This document shows positions 1 through 5,581 of a stretch of 7,728 nucleotides of DNA, one piece after another. The DNA lies in assembly GCA_027031505.1 (NCBI GenBank), contig JALVQH010000010.1, forward strand, positions 1 to 7,728, in the 5' to 3' direction. The stretch's first letter is position 1; each line of letters opens with the position of its first letter. The position numbers were made by a program, and so were the translations under genes. This stretch comes from Campylobacteraceae bacterium (lineage in GTDB: Bacteria > Campylobacterota > Campylobacteria > Campylobacterales > Sulfurovaceae). A model generated the notes under the pieces. It had not been told where the DNA came from, did not search any database, and saw only the letters and a program-made list of their open reading frames with translations.

Positions 1-333
1 CACGACAAGCGCTTCAAAGGGCTGGGCGGTGATGATGATCTCCTCTCCAGGCTTGGCATCGACCTCAACGGCGAGAAGATCAACATCGATCTGGGCAAGA
101 CCAGGGGCTTTTTCGGTGCGGTCGGTGGGATGCTTGCCTCCAAAGCCGAAAAACTTCAGAGCGACATCGCCGACGGCTCAATCGATCTGGGCGAAAAGGT
201 TGGGGTCAAAGTGGACAAAGAACAGATCAACATCGACCTCGGCAAAACCAGAAGCTTTATCGATGATCTGGGAAAAAAGATCGCGGGGGTTGTTGACCAG
301 ATCGATGATGTGGTCAAGGATATCAGGAAGTAA
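1..333 (+). CDS. C-terminal part of an unrecognised protein with repeated IDLG motifs
   Basis: The reading frame is open from the first base and ends at TAA 331-333, giving 110 visible residues, so the start lies left of the window. I do not recognise the family. Two units of about 26 residues (17-42 and 66-91) repeat with a 49-residue period and share the identical stretch INIDLGKTR (27-35 and 76-84). Shorter echoes are IDLNGEK (20-26) and IDLGEK (61-66). At the DNA level the identical stretch differs at four bases, all synonymous third positions, so the protein sequence is under selection and this is a real coding frame. The tail (residues 85-110) is charged and likely helical (DDLGKK, DQIDDVVKDIRK). 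No membrane segment or catalytic motif is visible. The alternating hydrophobic pattern of the repeats suggests short beta strands, which would fit a structural or binding role, but that is inference. A start at 130 would cut off the first repeat and is unlikely. Confidence 0.75.
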   Translation, partial: HDKRFKGLGGDDDLLSRLGIDLNGEKINIDLGKTRGFFGAVGGMLASKAEKLQSDIADGSIDLGEKVGVKVDKEQINIDLGKTRSFIDDLGKKIAGVVDQIDDVVKDIRK

Positions 334-337
334 GCTA

Positions 338-402
338 CTGGGGCTTGGGCTTCAGCCCAACCAATGTAAAGCATATATCTGGGACTGAAGTCCCAGCCCC
401 AT
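338..402. repeat. REPIN-like pair of inverted REP hairpins
   Basis: Two hairpins face each other in inverted orientation. The left one has GGGG at 340-343 followed by TTGGGC-TTCA-GCCCAA (345-360). The right one is CTGGGAC-TGAA-GTCCCAG (379-396) followed by CCCC at 397-400. Reading the right unit in reverse complement aligns it with the left unit without gaps from the central TTCA out to the GGGG. Two stem positions differ, and each change is compensated on the other side of the stem (G-C to A-T and T-A to G-C). Two REP units with outer GGGG tetranucleotides and a short spacer are the architecture of REPINs mobilised by RAYT transposases. No such transposase is in the window. The element sits directly behind the stop codon at 333. 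There is no T tract, so it is not a standard terminator, though the hairpins could protect the 3' end of the upstream mRNA. Confidence 0.6.
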
Positions 403-453
403 ACAATGAAAATATGACAATTTGACACATTATTCTCCCCTTCCTCCAATTTT

Positions 454-462
454 TGCTACAAT
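454..462 (+). promoter_or_regulatory. Extended -10 promoter for the DUF2130 gene
   Basis: TGC-TACAAT at 454-462 follows a short T run and gives a TGn extended -10 element of the kind common for the housekeeping sigma factor in Campylobacterota. Transcription would start near 469, leaving a leader of about 23 bases that contains the ribosome binding site. No -35 box lies at the proper distance. Confidence 0.5.
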
Positions 463-491
463 ACTCCCAAGACAAATACGAGGACACTCTC

Positions 492-1760
492 ATGCCAGCC
501 ACCAACACCATCGCGTGCCCGAACTGCGGAACTGAGATCGATATCGATGCGATTTTTTACCATCAGGTAGAAGAGAAATTCAAGCAACAGCAGATCGAAG
601 AGCGGCGCAAGCTTCACGCTGAGATTGATGCGGCACGAACGCAGTACAAAAACCATCTTGAGACCCTCAAGAAAAAAGAGGAAGCCCTCGCCGCTGAAAA
701 AGAACAGATCGATGAAGCGGTACGCAAAGCGACCCGTGAGCAGCTGCGCAAAGACCGTGAACAGATGGCGCAGGAGCTCAAGCAGCAGCTTGCCGAGGAG
801 CAGAGTGCCGCGATGGATGCCCTCCAGAAAGAGCTCGAGGAGAAATCGGGCAAACTCAAGGAGCTTCACGCCGCCACCGCCCGTATCGCCCGGCTCGAAC
901 GGGAAAAAGCCGAAGCCGAAGCCCGCGCAAAAGCCGAAGCGGAACTGGAACTCAACAAGCGGCTCGCCGAAGAGAAAGGCAAACTTCAGAAGGCGATCGA
1001 TGATGAAACCGCCCTCAAGCTCAAAGAAAAAGACGAGCAGCTCGAGCAGCTCAAGCGCAGTCTTGAAGATGCTAAACGCAAAGCCGATCAGGGGAGCATG
1101 CAAATACAGGGCGAAGCGTTGGAGCTGGCGATCGAAGAGTGGCTCTCAACACAGTTTCCGTTTGACACCATCGAAGAGGTCAAGAAGGGAGCTTTTGGCG
1201 CCGATTGTATTCAAACGGTACATACCCGGGAGCTCCCCAACTGCGGGATCATTTGTTATGAGTCAAAAAATACAAAAGAGTGGAGTAAAAACTGGATTCC
1301 AAAATTCAAACAGGATATGATCAAGGCCCAGGCAGATATCGGTGTCCTGGTCAGTTCGGTTTATCCTCCCGGTATGAAACGGATGGGCTGGGTGGACGGT
1401 GTGTGGGTCTGCTCACTGGAGGAGTTCAAAGGTTCGGTCTCGCTTTTGCGTGAAAGTTTGATCCGTATTCACAAGACCGCCCTGCGCGAAGAGAACCGGG
1501 GCGACAAAATGGCGCTACTCTATTCGTACCTGACCGGCAACGAATTTGGAATGCAGATGCGCGCGATCGTGGACGGTTTCATGGCGATGCAGGCTGAACT
1601 GGACAGGGAGCGCCGCTCTCTCATGGCTGCCTGGAAACGACGCCAGAAGCTCATCGATGGTGTCCTGGCCAACACTACGGAGATGTACGGAGCTCTCCAG
1701 GGCATCGCCGGAGCCGGAGCGCTGGGACATATTGAGGCGCTGGAATTGCCGGAGAGCTAA
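492..1760 (+). CDS. DUF2130 protein: zinc-ribbon-like N-terminus, coiled coil, nuclease-like C-terminus
   Basis: The product has 422 residues and matches the DUF2130 family in length and layout. Residues 9-12 are CPNC, half of a zinc ribbon or a degenerate one. Residues about 25-200 are a highly charged K/E/Q/A-rich coiled coil. The C-terminal domain (about 205-390) carries GADC around D238 and YESK at 256-259, that is D238, E257 and K259, which read as a PD-(D/E)XK-type core (D, then ExK after a strand). A following KNWIPKFKQDM helix and a hydrophobic IGVLVSSVYP strand fit the same fold. The comparison with RmuC-like nucleases is by fold type; no activity is established. The start is ATG 492 because GAGGA at 480-484 lies 7 bases upstream; a TTG at 453 in the same frame has no such site and overlaps the -10 element. 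There is no signal peptide, so it is cytoplasmic. It is likely monocistronic, with its own promoter upstream and a separate promoter downstream. Confidence 0.9.
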   Translation: MPATNTIACPNCGTEIDIDAIFYHQVEEKFKQQQIEERRKLHAEIDAARTQYKNHLETLKKKEEALAAEKEQIDEAVRKATREQLRKDREQMAQELKQQLAEEQSAAMDALQKELEEKSGKLKELHAATARIARLEREKAEAEARAKAEAELELNKRLAEEKGKLQKAIDDETALKLKEKDEQLEQLKRSLEDAKRKADQGSMQIQGEALELAIEEWLSTQFPFDTIEEVKKGAFGADCIQTVHTRELPNCGIICYESKNTKEWSKNWIPKFKQDMIKAQADIGVLVSSVYPPGMKRMGWVDGVWVCSLEEFKGSVSLLRESLIRIHKTALREENRGDKMALLYSYLTGNEFGMQMRAIVDGFMAMQAELDRERRSLMAAWKRRQKLIDGVLANTTEMYGALQGIAGAGALGHIEALELPES

Positions 1761-1784
1761 TCGGGATACATCTATATTGTATTT

Positions 1785-1805
1785 TTGACTTTTTTTCGCT
1801 ACACT
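1785..1805 (+). promoter_or_regulatory. T-rich -10 promoter for the riboswitch transcript
   Basis: TACACT at 1800-1805 follows a T7 run and the bases CGC, very like the TTTTTGC-TACAAT element upstream of the DUF2130 gene. Transcription would begin around 1811-1812, just ahead of the aptamer. The TTGACT at 1785-1790 is only 9 bases from the -10 and is not a true -35 partner. The leader from there to the lipoprotein start codon is about 220 bases. Confidence 0.5.
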
Positions 1806-1818
1806 TGCAGAGTAACAT

Positions 1819-1908
1819 ACTCTTGAAAAGCCAAACCTGTTGTGAAGCAGGGACGGAAAGCCACGGGACTTTCTCATGCAAAGTCAGCCGGGTTGCCAAC
1901 GGTAGAGT
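1819..1908 (+). ncRNA. GEMM-I (cyclic di-GMP-I type) riboswitch aptamer
   Basis: The conserved parts of the GEMM-I aptamer appear in order. CAAACC (1832-1837) leads into P2, CCTGTT/AGCAGG (1836-1841 with 1846-1851), capped by the GNRA loop GTGA. The core GGGACGGAAAGCC follows (1850-1862; the common form has C where this has G at 1856). P3 is GACTTT/AAAGTC (1867-1872 with 1880-1885). The 3' strand is AGCCGGGTTGCC (1886-1897). Counting in Vc2 numbering, A47 falls in the AAA at 1857-1859, C92 is C1896, and G1830 pairs with C1897 as 19-93 do. The base at position 20 is then C1831, where known aptamers have G (c-di-GMP) or A (cGAMP-type). P1 beyond that pair is weak, although ACTCT (1819-1823) can pair with AGAGT (1904-1908). 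The switch precedes the CAP/Lcl_C lipoprotein gene in the same direction. Recognition as GEMM-I is strong; ligand identity is open. Confidence 0.85.
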
Positions 1909-2034
1909 TATCTGCTTCTGCGCTGCTCTTACTGCAACTTTTCAATGTGTATACCATTGGTGTCGGCAAGCGTGTATTCAGTTTTCCAATATATAGAGTA
2001 ATTGGTGATCAATTTATTAAGAATGGAGAAAAAA
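1902..2034 (+). promoter_or_regulatory. Expression platform and leader between the aptamer and the lipoprotein gene
   Basis: GTAGAG (1902-1907) can pair with CTCTTAC (1926-1932, one bulged T), followed by a short T4 at 1939-1942; this is at best a weak terminator. The same bases 1904-1908 are needed to close the aptamer with 1819-1823, so the two structures exclude each other. Near the gene, AATTG-GTGAT-CAATT (2000-2014) is a small hairpin about 10 bases ahead of the Shine-Dalgarno GGAG (2025-2028). I see no ORF of its own in this stretch. Whether control acts on termination or translation cannot be decided from sequence alone. Confidence 0.4.
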
Positions 2035-3414
2035 ATGATTCCTTTCAATAAAAAAGCAGCCCTGGCTTTCTCAGCAGCGATACTGATGGCCGGTTGCAGC
2101 ATAGCAGAGCAAAATGGCTGGGGTGATATCCCATCACATCATAACGGCGGCTCAGGCCAAAACGGCACAGGAGGAGATAGCGTATCGCACAATAACGGCG
2201 GGGGCGGTACTACATCATATGAGGATGACAGCGTATCCTGCAACCTGCCCAGAATAACAGACGATACCGGTTTTGTCGATTCTTATCCGGTAGATATGAA
2301 ATGGCAGGGAGACTCTGCAACGGTGAAGGATATCGAAAATGCTTTCAACAGAGCCCGCGCCAAAGACAGCACAATTTCGCAGAAACTGATCCTTCCCTCT
2401 CAGGAGGAGTGGGATACGATGAGCATGCAGGAGAGAGGACTTTATATCCTTAACAATGAGAGGTACTACCGAGGGCTGAAGCCCTTCGAAGGGATCAGTG
2501 AACGGGTGGCGGATGTGGCCAAAAAATATGCGGAACTCCTCTATGCCAAGGGTGCTTTCGGGCACACGGAAGATGGAACTCCCTGGGATCGCCTCAACCG
2601 GGATTCGGACATCGCCAGCAAACACGACTTCTTCAAATACGGGGAAAACCTCTATGTCCGTGCGCGCAGCAGCGGTTATACGAAAAATCCGGTCGCCTAT
2701 GCGATCTACAATTTTATCTACAATGACAATGCGTCCACGAACGGCAGCTATGGGCACAGAAAATTCTGTCTGGCAAAGGGGCTGAAAGACAACAGTGGAG
2801 AAGACGGTGCAGAAGGGTTGATAGGTTTTGGAACAGAGAAGGGTCGTGACTATGCCAAATTTCCAAACATGTACAGCACATTGGTGGTCATGAATGGTTT
2901 TGATCCCTCTTCCGAATGGGATCACTCTACAACGATCAAGGTGCCTTTCTGTACGGCCAAAGGTTCGGACAACGATGCAGGCGGTGATGCACATAATGGT
3001 ACCGACAATACAAACACAGATACCGACACAAATAGCGGTCAGGGGACAAGAGCCGGTCGATTCGTTGTCAGTACAAATGCCGAAACGGTACTGGATACAA
3101 AGACATCACTGATGTGGCAAAATATTCATCAGGGTTTCGGGACAAGGGACAAGGCGATTGCACGGTGCAACGATTTGACTCTTGCCGGCTACAACGACTG
3201 GAGACTTCCAGACAATGAAGAATCCGGGGTCTTCCAGCGCGAGGCGACCAAAGCAGATGTGGCACTTCGTCATATCAATTCCCATTGTACGGCAGAAGTG
3301 ACCTCAGACGGCTACATTCGTACCGCGCTCGGTGCCAAAAAATATGGCAAAAATCCGGGCGATCCTATTAATTTCGGAGGTGGAGCGCATATCCGGTGCG
3401 TGCGTGAAAATTGA
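2035..3414 (+). CDS. Lipoprotein with CAP/SCP domain and C-terminal Lcl_C (DUF1566) domain
   Basis: The product has 459 residues. Residues 1-21 are a lipoprotein signal peptide (MIPFNKK, hydrophobic core, LMAGC with C21 as the lipidated residue). A Gly/Asn/Ser-rich linker (about 25-75) lets the rest reach away from the membrane. Residues about 130-290 are a CAP domain, with H177 (GHTEDG), the GENLY motif at 203-207 and H241 (YGHRKF), the two histidines and glutamate of the usual CAP cavity. A second D/T/N-rich linker (about 315-340) leads to an Lcl_C/DUF1566 domain from F343, with LDTKTSLMWQ, the DWRLP signature at 388-392 and a terminal IRCVREN. Lcl_C domains are found in surface adhesins and collagen-like proteins. 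The start ATG 2035 has GGAG 6 bases upstream; ATG 2023 and TTG 2002 would lack it and would extend the signal peptide. The gene lies behind the GEMM-I riboswitch, so cyclic dinucleotide control is likely. Its stop is 3 bases from the convergent L,D-transpeptidase gene. Function is inferred as a surface or adhesion protein. Confidence 0.9.
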   Translation: MIPFNKKAALAFSAAILMAGCSIAEQNGWGDIPSHHNGGSGQNGTGGDSVSHNNGGGGTTSYEDDSVSCNLPRITDDTGFVDSYPVDMKWQGDSATVKDIENAFNRARAKDSTISQKLILPSQEEWDTMSMQERGLYILNNERYYRGLKPFEGISERVADVAKKYAELLYAKGAFGHTEDGTPWDRLNRDSDIASKHDFFKYGENLYVRARSSGYTKNPVAYAIYNFIYNDNASTNGSYGHRKFCLAKGLKDNSGEDGAEGLIGFGTEKGRDYAKFPNMYSTLVVMNGFDPSSEWDHSTTIKVPFCTAKGSDNDAGGDAHNGTDNTNTDTDTNSGQGTRAGRFVVSTNAETVLDTKTSLMWQNIHQGFGTRDKAIARCNDLTLAGYNDWRLPDNEESGVFQREATKADVALRHINSHCTAEVTSDGYIRTALGAKKYGKNPGDPINFGGGAHIRCVREN

Positions 3415-3417
3415 TCT

Positions 3418-4167
3418 CTAATTGGTCACGATCACCGTGGTGTTTTCGGTACCGTATTTGCGGATGAGATTGTAAATGCGGCGGGCGCTGACAGGGTGGG
3501 TGCGGACACAGCCGTGGGAGGCTGGACGGCCAAGGCTCCAGATATCCTCTGTTCCATGAATAGCGGTTCCGCCGTTAAAAAAGACTGACCAGGGCATGGG
3601 AGAATTATAGTATTTGCGAGAGTAATGCATGGTCTCAAGCAGATAAGGATGAAACACTCCGTTTTGGGTGGGGTGTTCTGCCTTGCCGGTAGAAGATTTA
3701 AATGTGTAGAGTTGTTTCATGTCTTTGTAGACATAGATGCGCTGTACCGATTTGTTTACGACAATTTTAAGATGAACTTTGGTGGGGGAGAGCAATGTTT
3801 TGGATTTGAGAAACAGTTTGCTGTAATCCTGCGGGAGCGGACCGTCGATCGCTTTGGCCTCGAGATATGGTTTGTTGGTGAGGATATGCCGGGTATAAAC
3901 ATGGGGATCGAAACCGCCTGAGACTGCCGGAGAATTATGAACCGGACCGAGGTATTCATGCTTCATACGTCCGTAGCTGGCAAGGGAGCGCCTGGAGGCA
4001 ACCCAGCGGACGGGAAGCTTGATGTAGCGTTTTTTCGATTTGGCGGAGAAATGGGTGCGGCCGTTAAGAACCGCCATTGGGTCAAGATGGCTATTGGCAG
4101 AGAGCAAACCGCTCCCGAGAAAAATCAGCAGAAAAATTTCTGCCGTCGTATGTTGACGCGTATTCAT
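3418..4167 (-). CDS. YkuD-type L,D-transpeptidase, exported
   Basis: The product has 249 residues. A signal peptide or anchor covers about residues 10-25 (IFLLIFLGSGLLSANS). The YkuD catalytic domain occupies about 135-249: it opens with KVHLKIVVNKSVQRIYVY, continues with the STGKAEHPTQNGVF stretch, and has H204 (IHGTEDIW) and the SHGCVR motif with H218 and catalytic C220. This family cross-links peptidoglycan stems through meso-diaminopimelate or attaches or trims proteins and peptides; in Helicobacter a member (Csd6) acts as an L,D-carboxypeptidase for cell shape. Which of these reactions this protein performs is unknown. ATG 4167 has AGGGGA 8 bases upstream (4176-4181), lying just behind the stop of the Aat-like gene, so it is translated from the same message as that gene with a 16-base gap. 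The stop codon at 3418-3420 leaves no room for a terminator before the convergent lipoprotein gene. Confidence 0.95.
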   Translation of the reverse strand: MNTRQHTTAEIFLLIFLGSGLLSANSHLDPMAVLNGRTHFSAKSKKRYIKLPVRWVASRRSLASYGRMKHEYLGPVHNSPAVSGGFDPHVYTRHILTNKPYLEAKAIDGPLPQDYSKLFLKSKTLLSPTKVHLKIVVNKSVQRIYVYKDMKQLYTFKSSTGKAEHPTQNGVFHPYLLETMHYSRKYYNSPMPWSVFFNGGTAIHGTEDIWSLGRPASHGCVRTHPVSARRIYNLIRKYGTENTTVIVTN

Positions 4168-4183
4168 GATCCATTTCCCCTGA

Positions 4184-4957
4184 TCAAGGTGATAGAGAAT
4201 TATACCCGAAAAAGTTTGATTGATTCAGACCATCTTGCGAGGAATCTCGAAGAGACTCCCGAATTGCATAGTGCCAGCGTACAAGAAAGGATTCGCGTGA
4301 TATTTCGCGGGCACCGAGGGCAAATTTGTACGGCATCCATGGTTGCCCGAGGTTCCAGAAAGCAAAGCCGTGTCGCTCGAGCCAATGCCCAAGAAGAACC
4401 AATTGAGTGGTGCCGTGATGCCGATGCCGGGGATCCCGGGAGGCAAACCCGCTCAAGCTGGTATAGGTACGCCCCAGAATATAGCCAATCTCTCCGGCGG
4501 TTACGACCCCCCGGGATCGCAGCAGAACGGAGACGATATGGAGACGACTGTCGGGCAGGGCATTGACAGCTTCAAGGGTCGCTTCGTAGCGGGGAGTCAG
4601 CCAGGGGTGGGTATGCTGAGTCCGGATGCGTTCAGCTGCGGTGTGCAGACTCAAACCCACATTGAGAGTGAGAGGGGTTTTTTTCAGAATCCTGCGTACA
4701 TTTCTGCTGACGTGGAGATCAGGAAAATCAAGAATGGCATAGCTGCGCTGGAGTTCGGGAAGCAGAAGCTCTTCACCACGATGTTTTTCGGTAATGGCTA
4801 TGAATCCGGCTTGCGCCTGTGCCGCGTAAAATTCGGGAGAAAAGTCTTCACTCCAGTAATAATCTTTCTGAAGATCCCGGTAGAGTGATTGGCGCAGGAT
4901 AGGATTGTTCAGCATCTCGAGGGTCAGATGCGGAAGGATATGAACCGCCGGTTTCAT
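4184..4957 (-). CDS. Divergent Aat-like protein (leucyl/phenylalanyl-tRNA-protein transferase fold)
   Basis: The product has 257 residues; E. coli Aat has 234. Similarity to Aat runs through the protein: residues 81-89 LHVSRNVRR match the LHISRSMKR region, 118-132 (HPWLTPRYEATLEAV) match WITRGVVEAYHRL, 155-170 (GEIGYILGRTYTSLSG) match the GGMYGVAQGTLFCGE strand, 182-190 match ASKTALLVF, and 213-218 ALGARE match SLGACE. Classical Aat moves Leu or Phe from tRNA to N-terminal Arg or Lys in the N-degron pathway. By eye, E. coli E156 and D186 align with S168 and L203 here; Q188 aligns with Q205. The FPW pocket motif is also absent (GFIAIT, 51-56). I therefore call the fold, not the activity. Start: ATG 4957 has the site GGGGAG 13 bases away, while TTG 4963 has it 7 bases away, so the true start could be TTG with two more residues. 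It lies between the ankyrin and L,D-transpeptidase genes in one apparent operon. Confidence 0.75.
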   Translation of the reverse strand: MKPAVHILPHLTLEMLNNPILRQSLYRDLQKDYYWSEDFSPEFYAAQAQAGFIAITEKHRGEELLLPELQRSYAILDFPDLHVSRNVRRILKKTPLTLNVGLSLHTAAERIRTQHTHPWLTPRYEATLEAVNALPDSRLHIVSVLLRSRGVVTAGEIGYILGRTYTSLSGFASRDPRHRHHGTTQLVLLGHWLERHGFAFWNLGQPWMPYKFALGAREISRESFLVRWHYAIRESLRDSSQDGLNQSNFFGYNSLSP

Positions 4958-4972
4958 AAACAAAAAGAGACT

Positions 4973-4990
4973 CCCCGGTGATTCGGGGAA
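4973..4990 (-). promoter_or_regulatory. GC hairpin covering the Aat-like ribosome binding site
   Basis: On the minus strand CCCCG-AATCAC-CGGGG forms a stem (4973-4988) followed a few bases later by T5 (4963-4967). It looks like an intrinsic terminator after the ankyrin gene, whose stop is at 4994. However, its 3' arm contains the GGGGAG (4971-4976) that is the only Shine-Dalgarno sequence for the next gene. It may be a partial terminator, a translation control hairpin, or both. Confidence 0.5.
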
Positions 4991-4993
4991 GGG

Positions 4994-5452
4994 TCAGCCG
5001 AGGATGGGAAGAAATTCGAAACGGCCGAATTTTTGAGCCAGCGCTGCGGCATTGGCGCCCATGGTGTTGGTGATGGTTTTGTCGGCACCAAGCTCGACGA
5101 GAATTTTTCCGAATTCCAGCTGACCATCGACGACCGCTTCGATGAGGGGGGAGTAGTTGATATTGTCGACGGCGTTGATATCGGCATCGTGGTCAATGAG
5201 GAATTTGAATGCCTCCATGTTGTTGTAGCGGATAGTATTGTGGAGCAGTGGAGAGCCAAAATCACCGCTCTCGCGGGCATTGACATCATAACCCTGTTCG
5301 ATCATTTTTTTGAACGACTCCGTATCTTTTCGGATAAAGTAGACAGCAATCTTGTGAAGATCGATATCGTCATGGATCAGATTGGCTTTTTCGAGTGCCT
5401 CGTGTTGTTCAGCAAGGATGGGGTATTGTTTGGCTGCTTCTTCAAAAGTCAT
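4994..5452 (-). CDS. Small ankyrin-repeat protein
   Basis: The product has 152 residues. After a helical N-terminus (1-32) come three clear ankyrin repeats and part of a fourth: 33-62 (ending MIEQGYDVNAR), 66-98 (GSPLLHNTIRYNN..., ending DHDADINAVD), 99-131 (YSPLIEAVVDGQ..., ending ELGADKTITN) and 132-150. The G-A-D-x-N/T turn motifs and the TPLH-like SPLL/SPLI openings are typical. Ankyrin repeats bind other proteins; no catalytic domain is present, and there is no signal peptide, so it probably acts in the cytoplasm. The partner is unknown. ATG 5452 has AGGAG 5 bases upstream (5458-5462), which fixes the start. It is the first gene of a minus-strand cluster with the Aat-like and L,D-transpeptidase genes, 36 bases ahead of the first of these. 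Confidence 0.92.
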   Translation of the reverse strand: MTFEEAAKQYPILAEQHEALEKANLIHDDIDLHKIAVYFIRKDTESFKKMIEQGYDVNARESGDFGSPLLHNTIRYNNMEAFKFLIDHDADINAVDNINYSPLIEAVVDGQLEFGKILVELGADKTITNTMGANAAALAQKFGRFEFLPILG

Positions 5453-5488
5453 ATGGTCTCCTGTATGGTGTAGATTGTTTGTGGTGGG

Positions 5489-5494
5489 ATTATA
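5489..5494 (-). promoter_or_regulatory. -10 box of the ankyrin operon promoter
   Basis: On the minus strand TATAAT (5494 to 5489) is preceded by TTTTTT-CAG, the T-rich spacing typical of Campylobacterota promoters. A start near 5482 would give a 30-base leader ending with the AGGAG ribosome site of the ankyrin gene. On the plus strand the overlapping bases 5491-5496 read TATACT, so the same spot could also serve the divergent CAP gene. Confidence 0.55.
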
Positions 5495-5581
5495 CTGAAA
5501 AAAGGTAAAAATCCGGTAAGATTACAGGGAAGGTTTGTCGAGAAAAAGAGATTGACTATTGCATACCGAACCGGAGAACAC

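Noticed and set aside
422..462. TTGACA (422-427) as -35 box for TACAAT (457-462)
   Set aside because: The spacing is 29 bases, far too long; the TGn extended -10 explains the promoter without it.
456..1103. Long antisense and out-of-frame ORFs over the DUF2130 coiled coil
   Set aside because: They are shadows of a repetitive K/E/A-rich coding sequence; composition is unnatural (runs of F, L or R/S) and there are no ribosome sites.
1842..2051. Small ORF running through the riboswitch
   Set aside because: It starts inside the aptamer loop at a TTG with no ribosome site, and the RNA structure accounts for the sequence.
2472..2485. GGGCTGAAGCCC palindrome like the REP core, inside the CAP/Lcl_C lipoprotein gene
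   Set aside because: It lies in the codons for RGLKPF in a normal CAP helix, lacks the GGGG flank and has no inverted partner.
2215..2994. 259-codon open frame on the minus strand across the CAP domain
   Set aside because: The plus-strand frame has complete CAP motifs; the antisense product has no recognisable features.
3937..4888. Plus-strand open frames across the L,D-transpeptidase and Aat-like genes
   Set aside because: Both minus-strand genes show family motifs and ribosome sites; the plus-strand products do not.
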